Shown here: positions 24,957 to 33,891 of the stretch, in pieces
Layout: the number at the start of each line of letters is the position of its first letter
How positions within the stretch are numbered: the stretch's first letter is position 1
Assembly (NCBI RefSeq): GCF_001517085.1
Contig: NZ_LRAC01000154.1
Coordinates: 1 to 43,269, forward strand
DNA from: Paenibacillus sp. DMB5
GTDB taxonomy: Bacteria; Bacillota; Bacilli; Paenibacillales; Paenibacillaceae
Direction of reading: 5' to 3'
Length of the DNA: 43,269 bases
Translations under genes and position numbers: made by a program
Notes under the pieces: model-generated
The model's input: the letters and a program-made list of their open reading frames with translations, nothing else
Told to the model about the DNA's origin: nothing
Databases searched by the model: none

Positions 24957-26120
24957 CTAATATGTATTGTAACGGACGACCCGGTTTCTTCCCTCCTGCT
25001 TGGCCTGGTACAGTGCCCGGTCACACAGCTTGAACAGAATATTGACCGAGGTCTGCGGATCCGGAATGACCGTCATGACGCCAATGCTGACTGTGTACCC
25101 GGCTGTGCCTGTGACCCTGGAGGTTTCCGCTACCGCCATGCGCAGCTGCTCCGTCTTACGGCTGCTCTCAGCTTCACCCAGACCGTACAGAACGGCAGCG
25201 AACTCCTCTCCGCCGACTCTCCCGAACAAAGCGCCGTTGCCAAGATTGTTTTGCACGGTAAGGGCAAATTCCTGCAATACTCCGTCACCTTTATCATGGC
25301 CGTAGGTATCATTTATCCTCTTGAAATGATCAAGATCCAGCAGCAGCAGGGAATAGGGCCGGCCTTTTTTAACAGCAAGCGCAAGCTTCAGCTCCGCCTC
25401 AAGCAGAAACGCCCTGCGGCTCAGGATACCCGTGAGGGAGTCGTAGGTGGCAATTCTTTTCAGCTTTTCGTAGGAATGCCCGTTGGAGAGAAGGATAAAC
25501 GCTGCGGTCCCCGACACGAGCATAAAAAACATGCCTATATAATAAAGATACTGCGCCATATTAGCTGATAATGCGCCCATCTCCGGGTCAATAAACAGCG
25601 CAGCAATAAACCGTCCCAGCATGACAAAGGCAATCCCGTAAAAGATAAGTCCGGTTAATCTGTGCAGGGGCGGCTTCTGCTTACCTGCGGACAGCCGGAC
25701 AGCCGGATAGAGGACATACAGCAGTACCGACAGTGAAGCTGAAGCTACCCGCAGGTTGGCCTGGTTGAAGAACAGCGCAATCACGCAGAAGCTCGTGACA
25801 CTTAATGCTGTCAGCAGCCCATAATACAGTCTGGCCGAACGACCGAAGATATCCATCATCATCAAAAGTGCTGTAATTTCCAGTATTCCCCCGATCAGAA
25901 TCAGGACATTGCTCAGCGGGATCATCAGCTTATGCGGCAGATAATCCCACAGGAGGATCGAGCTCCAAAAGAGCACCTGCACCCATTTGCCGCCGATGAA
26001 CAGGGCTGAAGCCATATCCTTCGGGGAATGGAACCGGTAAAAGGTGATCAGCAGCCCAGTAAATAAATTCCCTAAGATAAAAAGGTACACTAAGGTTTTG
26101 ATATCAAGCTGAAACTCCAT
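24957..26120 (-). CDS. Membrane diguanylate cyclase (GGDEF), copy 2
   Basis: A 387-residue protein with the same layout as the following copy: roughly seven N-terminal helices and a C-terminal GGDEF domain starting IATYDSLTGILSRRAF. The active loop GGEEF is at about 303-307 and the metal/GTP block LDLDHFKRINDTYGHDKGD is intact. There is no RxxD site. It is likely an active cyclase. The two share the same ends (QAKQEGRNRVVR versus EAKQTGRNRVVR), which indicates a tandem duplication. ATG 26120 is preferred over a GTG two codons upstream; the ribosome site GGTGGTG is weak. Confidence 0.9.
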   Translation of the reverse strand: MEFQLDIKTLVYLFILGNLFTGLLITFYRFHSPKDMASALFIGGKWVQVLFWSSILLWDYLPHKLMIPLSNVLILIGGILEITALLMMMDIFGRSARLYYGLLTALSVTSFCVIALFFNQANLRVASASLSVLLYVLYPAVRLSAGKQKPPLHRLTGLIFYGIAFVMLGRFIAALFIDPEMGALSANMAQYLYYIGMFFMLVSGTAAFILLSNGHSYEKLKRIATYDSLTGILSRRAFLLEAELKLALAVKKGRPYSLLLLDLDHFKRINDTYGHDKGDGVLQEFALTVQNNLGNGALFGRVGGEEFAAVLYGLGEAESSRKTEQLRMAVAETSRVTGTAGYTVSIGVMTVIPDPQTSVNILFKLCDRALYQAKQEGRNRVVRYNTY

Positions 26121-26230
26121 AATCACACCACCAACTGTCCGGAAATCAATAACGCAACCTGCAAACTGCAGTCTATCAAATCTATTATCGGCAGAGGCCC
26201 TCTAAGAATTGACCTGCACAAGTAGAAACA

Positions 26231-26273
26231 TAAATAAGGCGTATTCTCTCTGTGTTCAGAGAAAATACGCCTT
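26231..26273 (-). terminator. Rho-independent terminator of murC
   Basis: On the minus strand the long arms AAGGCGTATTTTCTCTG (26273-26257) and CAGAGAGAATACGCCTT (26252-26236) pair almost perfectly around a short AACA loop, followed by ATTTATG. It ends valS-folC-murC. Confidence 0.85.
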
Positions 26274-26315
26274 AGAATAGCGGATCACTGCTCCAAGCGG
26301 CGCAGCGGCGCTAAT

Positions 26316-27704
26316 TTATTCCTTATTCTCTTGTTCCCGCAGGCCTTCGGCCAGCTTGTATCCTACCTTCCAGATATCGCCTGCACCCATGGTGAGCACC
26401 AGGTCTCCCGGAGCGATACGGCCCTGCAGATCAGCAAGCACATCTTCCTTGGTCGGCAGATGCCTTGCACTGGAATTGCTGTTCTGGACAATCAGCTCCA
26501 CCAGCTTCGCAGAGGTTACTCCTTCAATCTGCTTCTCACCTGCCGGCGAGTAGATATCGGTAATAATGACCTCATCTGCCTCACTGAAGGCGCGGCTGAA
26601 CGCATCCAGCAGGAAGAAGGTACGCGTATAGCGCTGCGGCTGGAATACAGCGATGATCTTTTTGCCGGTAGCCTTGGCTGCGCTGATCGTAGCCTGGATT
26701 TCCGTCGGATGGTGGGCATAATCATCAATGACCAGAATGTCATTAACCTCGCCCAGCACCTGGAAGCGGCGCTTGGCGCCATGGAATTTCACAATAGCGG
26801 CAGCAATGGCATCAAAGGCAACGCCTGACTTCAGGCAGGCAATTACCGCAGCCATCGAGTTGTAAAGATTGTATTTGCCCGGGATGGACAGCTCAATCTT
26901 GCCCAGCACGCGCCCCTGATGATTCATTGTATAGGAGACCTGTCTGTCCCCCAGCACGATATCAGTAGCAGTATAGTCCGCAACCGGAGAATCAATGCCG
27001 TAAGTGATAATACTGCCCTTCACCTCAGACAAAAGAGAGCTGGCTGTCTCATCATCAGCACATACAATCGCCGTGCCGTCTTCACGCAGCTGATTCATAA
27101 ACTGGACGTAAGCGGCCTTCAGCTTGCCGAAATCACCGCCGTAATTCTCCAGATGATCTGCTTCAATATTCGTTACAATCGCCAGCCAAGGGTGGTACTG
27201 GAGGAAGGAGCCGTCGCTCTCGTCTGCTTCGGCTACAACGTATTCCCCTTGTCCTGCCTTGGCATTTGTACCGACATTCATAATCTCCCCGCCGATAATA
27301 TATGTCGGGTCCACTCCGCAGTCTTCCATGATCAATGCAATCATAGAGGAGGTGGTGGTTTTGCCGTGCGCCCCTGCAACGGCAACGCCCTTGCGTTCAT
27401 TCAGCAGACGCGCCAGCATCTGGGAACGGTGCAGCACCGGGATGTTGAGGCGCTCGGCCTCCACCCACTCCACATTGTCGCTTGCAAGCGCGGTTGAATA
27501 GACAACAAGATCAGCACCCTTAACCTGCTCGGCCGTATGCCCGATATAGACCTTGGCGCCTTTGGCAATCAGTTTCTCGGTTAATTCCTGGGCAGCCACA
27601 TCGGAGCCCGTAACCGTGTATCCCATTTCCAGCATTACCCGGGCAATCGCGCTCATACCGTAGCCGCCGATCCCAATAAAATGCACACGTTCAGTAGTAT
27701 CCAA
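26316..27704 (-). CDS. murC: UDP-N-acetylmuramate--L-alanine ligase
   Basis: Adds L-alanine to UDP-MurNAc in peptidoglycan precursor synthesis. The 462-residue protein has the N-terminal dinucleotide-like VHFIGIGGYGMSAIARVM, the ATP loop VAGAHGKTTTSSMI, EADESDGSFLQYHP, and DDYAHHPTEI. All Mur-ligase marks are intact. I chose TTG 27704 since it gives the usual short N-terminus and follows the folC stop by seven bases; the frame extends upstream to 27761 within folC. The start codon is therefore inferred. Confidence 0.93.
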   Translation of the reverse strand: MDTTERVHFIGIGGYGMSAIARVMLEMGYTVTGSDVAAQELTEKLIAKGAKVYIGHTAEQVKGADLVVYSTALASDNVEWVEAERLNIPVLHRSQMLARLLNERKGVAVAGAHGKTTTSSMIALIMEDCGVDPTYIIGGEIMNVGTNAKAGQGEYVVAEADESDGSFLQYHPWLAIVTNIEADHLENYGGDFGKLKAAYVQFMNQLREDGTAIVCADDETASSLLSEVKGSIITYGIDSPVADYTATDIVLGDRQVSYTMNHQGRVLGKIELSIPGKYNLYNSMAAVIACLKSGVAFDAIAAAIVKFHGAKRRFQVLGEVNDILVIDDYAHHPTEIQATISAAKATGKKIIAVFQPQRYTRTFFLLDAFSRAFSEADEVIITDIYSPAGEKQIEGVTSAKLVELIVQNSNSSARHLPTKEDVLADLQGRIAPGDLVLTMGAGDIWKVGYKLAEGLREQENKE

Positions 27705-27711
27705 CAGTTCG

Positions 27712-29088
27712 TCACCAGCCTTTTTCAGAATCGGGTTGCTGCAAAAGCGTACTGCGCACATCGGAAATCAGATACAATGTGCCGGACACGACCGCAAGAT
27801 CCTTCTCCGACGTGATCGACTGCAGCAGCTGCAGCGCCTTGCCCCAATTACGTTCTACTATGATTTCCAAATGGTTCCTGGCATATTTCTCCCGCAGACT
27901 TTCTGCGATGGCCTGCAGTTCTTCCGCGTCCATTTTCTTCCGGAAATCCGGTTCGGTCAGGATGAGCGTATCCACTATAGGCAGTATATGCTTGAAGTAT
28001 GACTCATGATGCTTATTAGCCAGCATCCCCATGAGTAAATTTAATTTACCGTACTTATAAAACTGCGGCAGGCTTCTGGCCAGGCTCTCCGCACCTTCCG
28101 GATTATGCGCACCGTCGAGTACAATCCGCGGATGCTGGCTGACCTCCTCCAGACGTCCGGCCCAAAAGGTATCCTTGAAGCCTTCCAGCACATCCTCATC
28201 GTCCAGCATGAACGCCATATACTGGCGCAGCACCTCAACAACCATCATCGCTCCGGCCGCGTTGCTCAGCTGATGCTCGCCTTTCATAGCGATGCCGACC
28301 TGAAGCTCACGGAACGGTCCCTTGAAGGTAAAGCTCTGTACGCCTTCTTCGATTCCTGCAAGCTCATAACTGAAATCTTCCCCTGCCAGATAGAGCTTTG
28401 AACGGCAGGCTTCTGCCCGCGCCTTCAGAACGGCAATCACTTCAGGCTGGGTGACACAGCTGACCACAGGCACACCGGGCTTGATTATCCCCGCCTTCTC
28501 AAAGGCAATCTTCTCCAGCGTATCGCCCAGCACATCAGTATGATCATGCCCGACATTGGTAATTACGGAAACAACCGGCATTACGATGTTCGTTACATCC
28601 AGCCTTCCCCCAAGCCCTGTCTCCCATACGACTACATCAGGGAAACAGCATTCGGCGTAGTAGAGGATAGCCAGCGCTGTCGCGACCTCGAACATCGTCG
28701 GTGAACCGAGCTCGCCGGCGGCGATCTCTTCCACTAAGGGACGCAGCTTCTCTGCAAGCGCAGTAAGGGTGTCTTCGGGAATATCTGTACCGTTATATTG
28801 AAAACGGTTGGTGAATTTGGTGATATACGGGGAAGTAAACGTCCCTACACTGTAGCCGCTTTTCAGCAGTACGCTTGTCAAAAAAGCACAGGTTGAGCCT
28901 TTGCCGTTCGTCCCTGCCACATGAATGAACTTCAGCCTGCGGTGCGGGTTGCCCAGCATCTCCATCAGGAGCCGGATTCGCTCCAGCCCTGGACGGATGC
29001 CGAAGGGGATCAGGCCGTTGATCCAATCCACCGCTTCTGTATAAGAACCTAAGGGAGCGGCGTTAGCGCTCCCGATCATCTCTTCCAT
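27712..29088 (-). CDS. folC: Folylpolyglutamate/dihydrofolate synthase
   Basis: Adds glutamate to folates (and dihydropteroate). The 458-residue Mur-like ligase contains FIHVAGTNGKGSTCAFL as the P-loop, TFTSPYITKFTNRF, the metal-site TNVGHDHTDVLGDTLEKIAFEKAGI and LDGAHNPEGA in the C-terminal domain. It starts five bases after valS, at ATG 29088 with GAGAGG upstream, and is thus coupled to valS transcription. This valS-folC order is conserved in Bacillales. Confidence 0.96.
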   Translation of the reverse strand: MEEMIGSANAAPLGSYTEAVDWINGLIPFGIRPGLERIRLLMEMLGNPHRRLKFIHVAGTNGKGSTCAFLTSVLLKSGYSVGTFTSPYITKFTNRFQYNGTDIPEDTLTALAEKLRPLVEEIAAGELGSPTMFEVATALAILYYAECCFPDVVVWETGLGGRLDVTNIVMPVVSVITNVGHDHTDVLGDTLEKIAFEKAGIIKPGVPVVSCVTQPEVIAVLKARAEACRSKLYLAGEDFSYELAGIEEGVQSFTFKGPFRELQVGIAMKGEHQLSNAAGAMMVVEVLRQYMAFMLDDEDVLEGFKDTFWAGRLEEVSQHPRIVLDGAHNPEGAESLARSLPQFYKYGKLNLLMGMLANKHHESYFKHILPIVDTLILTEPDFRKKMDAEELQAIAESLREKYARNHLEIIVERNWGKALQLLQSITSEKDLAVVSGTLYLISDVRSTLLQQPDSEKGW

Positions 29089-29093
29089 ATCCC

Positions 29094-31820
29094 TTATCCT
29101 CTCAGCTCTGCGATGCGGGCCAGCACTTTCTCGCGCTTAGCGGAATAATCCGCCTGCTTCGCCCGTTCCTCTTCGATGACTTTAGCCGGAGCCTTGGCAA
29201 CAAAGCCCTGATTGCCAAGCTTTTTCTCAACGCGTTCCACTTCACTGTTCAGCGTCTGCACTTCTTTTTCGAGACGCAGAATTTCCTGCTCAATATCGAT
29301 CAGCCCCGACAGCGGCAGCAGCAGCTCTGCTCCAGTAACCACTGCGGACATTACCTTATCAGGCGTCTGCGGATCTAGTCCGGCTTCGAACGAAGATGTG
29401 TTGCAGAAGCGTCCGATGTAATTGTCGTTGCGGGTAATGATGCTGAGTGTTTCTGCACTGCCTGCCTTGATGATCAGCTCTACCTTTTTGCTCATCGGTA
29501 CATTAACCTCTGCACGGATGTTGCGTACCGCGCGGATGATGTCCATCAGCAGGTTCATTTCGGCCACAGCCTCAGGGCTTTCCAGTGCTGCGTCGTACTT
29601 AGGCCACTCTGCCAGCGTAATCGTTGCACCCTCGTGCGGCAAATGCTGCCAGATCTCCTCGGTAATGAACGGCATGAACGGATGAATCAGGCGCAGCGTG
29701 CGGTCGAGCACGTAGGCGAGCACCGATTGGGTTTTGGCTTTGGCAGCCGCATCCGCACCGTACAGCGACAGCTTCGCGAACTCGATATACCAGTCGCACA
29801 GATCATCCCAGATGAAGTTGTACAGCAGACGGCCGGTCTCGCCGTACTCGTACGCGTCAATTAGACGCGTAATATCGCGGGAAGTTTCGTTCAGGCGGTG
29901 CAAAATCCAGCGGTCAGCGGTTGTAAGCTCACCTGTAATGTCAATATCTGCAAAGTTTACGCCCTCCAGATTCATCAGCGCAAAGCGCGATGCGTTCCAG
30001 ATCTTGTTGGCAAAATTGCGGGCCTGCTCTACCTTTTCCATCCGGAAACGCAGATCCTGCCCGGCAGTAATCCCGGTTGAAATCATATAGCGCATGGCGT
30101 CGGCGCCGTACTGCTCGATAACATCCAGCGGGTCAATCCCGTTGCCGAGCGACTTGGACATTTTGCGGCCGTCGGCATCGCGTACAAGACCATGCATGAA
30201 TACATCGGCGAACGGCTTCTGGCCGGTAAATTCAAAGGCGGAGAAGATCATGCGGGCTACCCAGAAATAGATGATATCGTATCCGGTAACGAGCACGTTG
30301 TTCGGATAATAACGCTGGTAGTCGCTGCTGCTCTCGTCAGGCCAGCCCAGTGTGGCAAACGGCCAGAGGTTCGAGCTGAACCAGGTATCCAACACGTCTT
30401 CATCCTGCTTCAGATCATCAAGACCGCTCATTTCGCGGGCTTCTTCTTCACTGTAGGCTACGAATACTTCACCTGTAGACTCCGAGTACCAGGCAGGAAT
30501 GCGGTGGCCCCACCACAGCTGGCGGGAGATACACCAGTCGCGTACATTTTCGATCCAGTTCAGGTATGTCTTCTCAAAACGTTCAGGAACAAAATTAACG
30601 CCGTTGCCTTCCTTCTGCGCATTGATGGCTACCTCAGCAAGCGGCTGCATTTTAACAAACCATTGGGTGGACAGATAAGGCTCAACTACGGCGCCGGAGC
30701 GCTCGCTGTGTCCTACCTGGTGTACATGGTCCTCGATCGAAATCAGGACGCCCTGCTCCTTCAGATCAGCTACGATGTTCTTGCGGCATTCGCTGCGGTC
30801 CTGGCCGTTATATGGCCCAGCTTCCTCATTCATAATGCCGCCCTCATCCATCACATTGATCTGCGGCAGATTGTGGCGCTGGCCAACCTCAAAGTCATTC
30901 GGATCATGGGCCGGAGTAATCTTCACCGCGCCGCTGCCGAATTCCTTCTCTACGTATTCATCAGCAATAATCGGAATTTCACGGCCGATAATCGGCAGGA
31001 TCAGCGTTTTGCCGATCAGGTCCTTATAACGCTCATCCTTGGGATGCACCGCTACCGCTGTATCGCCGAGCATCGTCTCCGGACGTGTAGTGGCTACAGT
31101 AATGTGGCCGCTGCCGTCCTTCAGCGGATAACGCAGGTGGTACAGGTGTCCGTTAACCTCTTTGTATTCAACTTCAATATCCGACAGGGCTGTACGTGCA
31201 GCCGGGTCCCAGTTGATGATGCGCTTGCCGCGGTAGATCAGGCCTTTGCGGTACAGCTCAACAAAGACCTGGCGTACCCCTTTGGTCAAGCCTTCATCCA
31301 GGGTGAAGCGTTCGCGGGAATAGTCCAGGGAAAGGCCCATCTTCGCCCACTGTCCATGGATCGTTTCAGCATACTGGTCCTTCCAGGCCCATACCTGCTC
31401 CAGGAACTTCTCGCGGCCCAGGTCATGGCGGGAAATGCCCTGCTGGCGCAGCTTCTGCTCCACCTTCGTCTGGGTAGCAATCCCGGCATGGTCCGTTCCC
31501 GGCAGCCAAAGGGTATCATAGCCCTGCATCCGCTTGGTACGGATCAGAATATCCTGCAGGGTGAAGTCGAGTGCATGCCCGATGTGCAGCATTCCTGTTA
31601 CGTTCGGCGGAGGGATTACAATGCTGTAAGGCTCTGCGTCCGGCCGCTGGCCGGCCTTGAAGAATTCATTCTCCATCCAGTAGGTGTACCACTTGTTCTC
31701 TGCCGCTTTCGGGTCGTACGTTGTCGGCATGTCGTTCTTAGCGCTATTGTCAGCGGCAGCCTGTGCTGCCGCTTCCTGCGTGTCCGGCAGCATCTCTGCC
31801 GCTTTGATGTCATCAGCCAT
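29094..31820 (-). CDS. valS: Valyl-tRNA synthetase
   Basis: A class I tRNA synthetase of 908 residues charging tRNA-Val. The HIGH-type motif PPNVTGMLHIGHALD, the KMSKS motif GRKMSKSLGNGIDP, the CP1 editing domain with TTRPETMLGDTAV, the anticodon-binding region and a C-terminal coiled coil (IDIEQEILRLEKEVQTLNSE) are all present. ATG 31820 is chosen because GGAGG lies eight bases before it; an ATG at 31835 would place the ribosome site inside the gene. Regulation is by a T-box leader just upstream. Confidence 0.98.
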   Translation of the reverse strand: MADDIKAAEMLPDTQEAAAQAAADNSAKNDMPTTYDPKAAENKWYTYWMENEFFKAGQRPDAEPYSIVIPPPNVTGMLHIGHALDFTLQDILIRTKRMQGYDTLWLPGTDHAGIATQTKVEQKLRQQGISRHDLGREKFLEQVWAWKDQYAETIHGQWAKMGLSLDYSRERFTLDEGLTKGVRQVFVELYRKGLIYRGKRIINWDPAARTALSDIEVEYKEVNGHLYHLRYPLKDGSGHITVATTRPETMLGDTAVAVHPKDERYKDLIGKTLILPIIGREIPIIADEYVEKEFGSGAVKITPAHDPNDFEVGQRHNLPQINVMDEGGIMNEEAGPYNGQDRSECRKNIVADLKEQGVLISIEDHVHQVGHSERSGAVVEPYLSTQWFVKMQPLAEVAINAQKEGNGVNFVPERFEKTYLNWIENVRDWCISRQLWWGHRIPAWYSESTGEVFVAYSEEEAREMSGLDDLKQDEDVLDTWFSSNLWPFATLGWPDESSSDYQRYYPNNVLVTGYDIIYFWVARMIFSAFEFTGQKPFADVFMHGLVRDADGRKMSKSLGNGIDPLDVIEQYGADAMRYMISTGITAGQDLRFRMEKVEQARNFANKIWNASRFALMNLEGVNFADIDITGELTTADRWILHRLNETSRDITRLIDAYEYGETGRLLYNFIWDDLCDWYIEFAKLSLYGADAAAKAKTQSVLAYVLDRTLRLIHPFMPFITEEIWQHLPHEGATITLAEWPKYDAALESPEAVAEMNLLMDIIRAVRNIRAEVNVPMSKKVELIIKAGSAETLSIITRNDNYIGRFCNTSSFEAGLDPQTPDKVMSAVVTGAELLLPLSGLIDIEQEILRLEKEVQTLNSEVERVEKKLGNQGFVAKAPAKVIEEERAKQADYSAKREKVLARIAELRG

Positions 31821-31859
31821 GTTCAGAACCTCCATTAATTTCTCATCTTGTGAAAATAC

Positions 31860-32165
31860 AAAAAGCCTTTCGTCTCAAAGGACGAAAGGCCATTCTTTCG
31901 CGGTACCACCTTTGTTTCGCGCTAATACCAAATAACCCTGTGCCCGGGAACCTGCAGTTCCCCAAGCTTAGCGCGACACTCATGCAGATAACGGCTGCGT
32001 CCGGCCACATCCTACACTGATCAGCCTAACGGCTTAACCTTCGGAAGGGCGACTCCGGGGCGACTTCGGTGGCAAACATCCTGCGGAAATTCACAGCAAT
32101 TACAATTCCGCTCTCTGAAGGGCTGACGACCTACTCTTCCCGTTCCCAGTCTTTTAGCTAAGTTT
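31860..32165 (-). promoter_or_regulatory. T-box riboswitch controlling valS
   Basis: On the minus strand the conserved T-box AAGGTGGTACCGCG is at 31912-31899, followed by a terminator stem GCCTTTCGTC/GACGAAAGGC (31890-31865) with T5. A long structured leader with an AGAGAG element in stem I precedes it. Uncharged tRNA-Val should stabilise the antiterminator and switch on valS-folC-murC. Two GTC valine codons lie in the stem I 3' region (in CGAAGTCGCC and CGGAGTCGCC); I cannot decide which is the specifier. This accounts for the gap from 31821 to the promoter. Confidence 0.93.
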
Positions 32166-32176
32166 TACTTATTCCC

Positions 32177-32205
32177 ATAATACATTTAGTACTATTCCTA
32201 GTCAA
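32177..32205 (-). promoter_or_regulatory. Sigma-A promoter of valS T-box operon
   Basis: On the minus strand a -35 TTGACT (32205-32200) and a -10 TATTAT (32182-32177) are 17 bases apart, placing transcription start just before the T-box stem I. Confidence 0.8.
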
Positions 32206-32319
32206 CCAGCATACACACAAACAGCCAGTCTTATACTATTGAATTTATCCTTTGCTAACAAAAAACTGAGCAGCGCTCCCCGCAATCAGGAAGCCGCTAC
32301 CCAGTCCCATAACCATGAC

Positions 32320-33744
32320 CTAAGGAATATATAAAACCTGCCCCTCTTCCACATTCTGCCCGGCCAGCCGGTTATACATTACCAGCTCCCTTGCGCTGAG
32401 CTGATACTTCTCGGCAATCGTATCCAGCGTATCCTCCCGCTGCACAATGCACATCCGGACCTTGCGGAACAGTTCAGCACCGCCGGTTCTGCTGATAAAG
32501 CGGCTCTTCCAGTCGCTGTCATTCCCCGCTTCCGGAACTTCCGCCTGCGGAGCCGCTGCAGCCGCCGTTACCGCACTCTCCTGCTCCTTATGGGCCCTGC
32601 TTGAGCTGAGCAGGGAGGAGAAGGTAAGATGCTCCTTGGCGGAGCTTGCCTCTTCCTTCTTGCTGCCGAGCGCAACCTTGAGATCTGCCTTTTCCTCCTG
32701 GACAGGCAGCGTTTCCGGTGAGAGAAGCGTATCCTTCTCCTTGGTGTCCTCCGCCTCCGGCAGAACCGCTTCTTCCTGGACCTCCGGAGGAGTGTACTCA
32801 GGCTCAACCGCAGCAACCGGCTCCTCCTGTCTCTCGGCATAGAGCTGCCCGGAGGCGATGTCCGCGAAATCAAATGCCTGCGCAGCAGCAGGAACGATCT
32901 CCTCTACAGCATCACCTGACCCGGTCCGCGAAATCTCAGCAGCAGAAGCGGCCGGTTTCACTGCCGGTTCCTTCTCACGCGTGCCGAAAAAATACCCGGA
33001 TACCGGCTCCGCCGCTGCCTTCCCCTTCTGCCAGGCTTCCGCATCCGCTCCGCCTGTAAATCCCGCCTGATCCTCCAGGCTGTGCGTGCGCAGCTTTGCT
33101 TCCTTTTCCTTATGCGGCTGGGCAGCAGGTCCGGCCGCCTGCGTATAGACGGAGCTCTCCAGAACCAGCGGATTTACCGCTGCCGCATCGGGAATAAAAG
33201 AGGTGTACTCCTGCTGGTCTGCAGGAATTTCCGCCGCCCCCTCGCCGTAGGTCCACAGTGAATTCTCGTACAGGACATCGCCGTCCTGTTCCCTGCCCTC
33301 GGCCGGAGCAGCAACTGCCCGGTCTTCCTGCTCAGGCGAGTAGGCCACTGTATACTCCTCCTGCTGCCAGGCCGTCCCTGTCTCCGTTCCGCCTATTCCC
33401 CTCAGGGAAAGCACGCCGGTTATGTTGACAGTACGCATCGTAAGCAGGTCGATATCGAAGTTCTCGATCTCTACCCCTATGTCTTCAAGTGAGCTGACCC
33501 GGGTCAGCGGGACTGTGATTTCAACGGGGATTGCATGCTCCAGGCGCTCCGTCCGGTCATTTTCTCCCCGGTAAAGTCCGGTGAGCAGCAGCTGGCCGTA
33601 GAGCTCCGCCCGGTCTTCCCGCTGAATCACCTGAATTTCCGGAATAAGCTCCACCTCTTCCAGCTCAGCGATTCCCGGAAGTTCTGCAGGCAGGTGGATG
33701 CGTTCATAAATATCAAACCGCAAGCCGTGGGACTGGTCAAACAC
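32320..33744 (-). CDS. spoVID: Stage VI sporulation protein D (SpoVID)
   Basis: Drives spore coat encasement by binding SpoIVA and SafA. The conserved N-terminal domain (about 1-120, SHGLRFDIYERIHLP and VEITVPLTRV) is followed by a long acidic, Ala/Glu-rich, low-conservation middle and a C-terminal LysM domain (MCIVQREDTLDTIAEKY) ending VLYIP. At 474 residues it is shorter than the B. subtilis protein (about 575). I chose GTG 33744 because AGGAGG lies nine bases before it; the ATG at 33768 would code the ribosome site as RRR. A sigma-E-like promoter candidate is upstream. The partner SafA is also in this window. Confidence 0.88.
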   Translation of the reverse strand: MFDQSHGLRFDIYERIHLPAELPGIAELEEVELIPEIQVIQREDRAELYGQLLLTGLYRGENDRTERLEHAIPVEITVPLTRVSSLEDIGVEIENFDIDLLTMRTVNITGVLSLRGIGGTETGTAWQQEEYTVAYSPEQEDRAVAAPAEGREQDGDVLYENSLWTYGEGAAEIPADQQEYTSFIPDAAAVNPLVLESSVYTQAAGPAAQPHKEKEAKLRTHSLEDQAGFTGGADAEAWQKGKAAAEPVSGYFFGTREKEPAVKPAASAAEISRTGSGDAVEEIVPAAAQAFDFADIASGQLYAERQEEPVAAVEPEYTPPEVQEEAVLPEAEDTKEKDTLLSPETLPVQEEKADLKVALGSKKEEASSAKEHLTFSSLLSSSRAHKEQESAVTAAAAAPQAEVPEAGNDSDWKSRFISRTGGAELFRKVRMCIVQREDTLDTIAEKYQLSARELVMYNRLAGQNVEEGQVLYIP

Positions 33745-33820
33745 GGGAAATTTCCTCCTTCTTGGCATAATCTAACCCTGAGACAAGCCCAGAGCATAAG
33801 CCCAAAATGTTACTCCACTC

Positions 33821-33850
33821 ATGTATATGCTCCAATCAGGAAGGCATGAC
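33821..33850 (-). promoter_or_regulatory. Possible sigma-E promoter of spoVID
   Basis: On the minus strand CATATACAT (33829-33821) resembles the sigma-E -10 CATACAHT, with GTCATGC (33850-33844) 14 bases upstream in the -35 place. Known spoVID genes are under sigma-E. The match is partial. Confidence 0.3.
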
Positions 33851-33891
33851 TAATTTGGACACATCCGCTTTTACCCTGCGCTTACCGGCTT

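Noticed and set aside
23718..26120. Tandem GGDEF genes as one fused or mobile unit
   Set aside because: Both have full starts, stops and separate domains, and no transposase or terminal repeats flank them; a plain duplication is enough.
30192..31838. A 548-codon open frame on the plus strand
   Set aside because: It lies fully opposite valS, whose protein is unmistakable; the plus frame has no family features or ribosome site. It is a shadow of GC-biased third positions.
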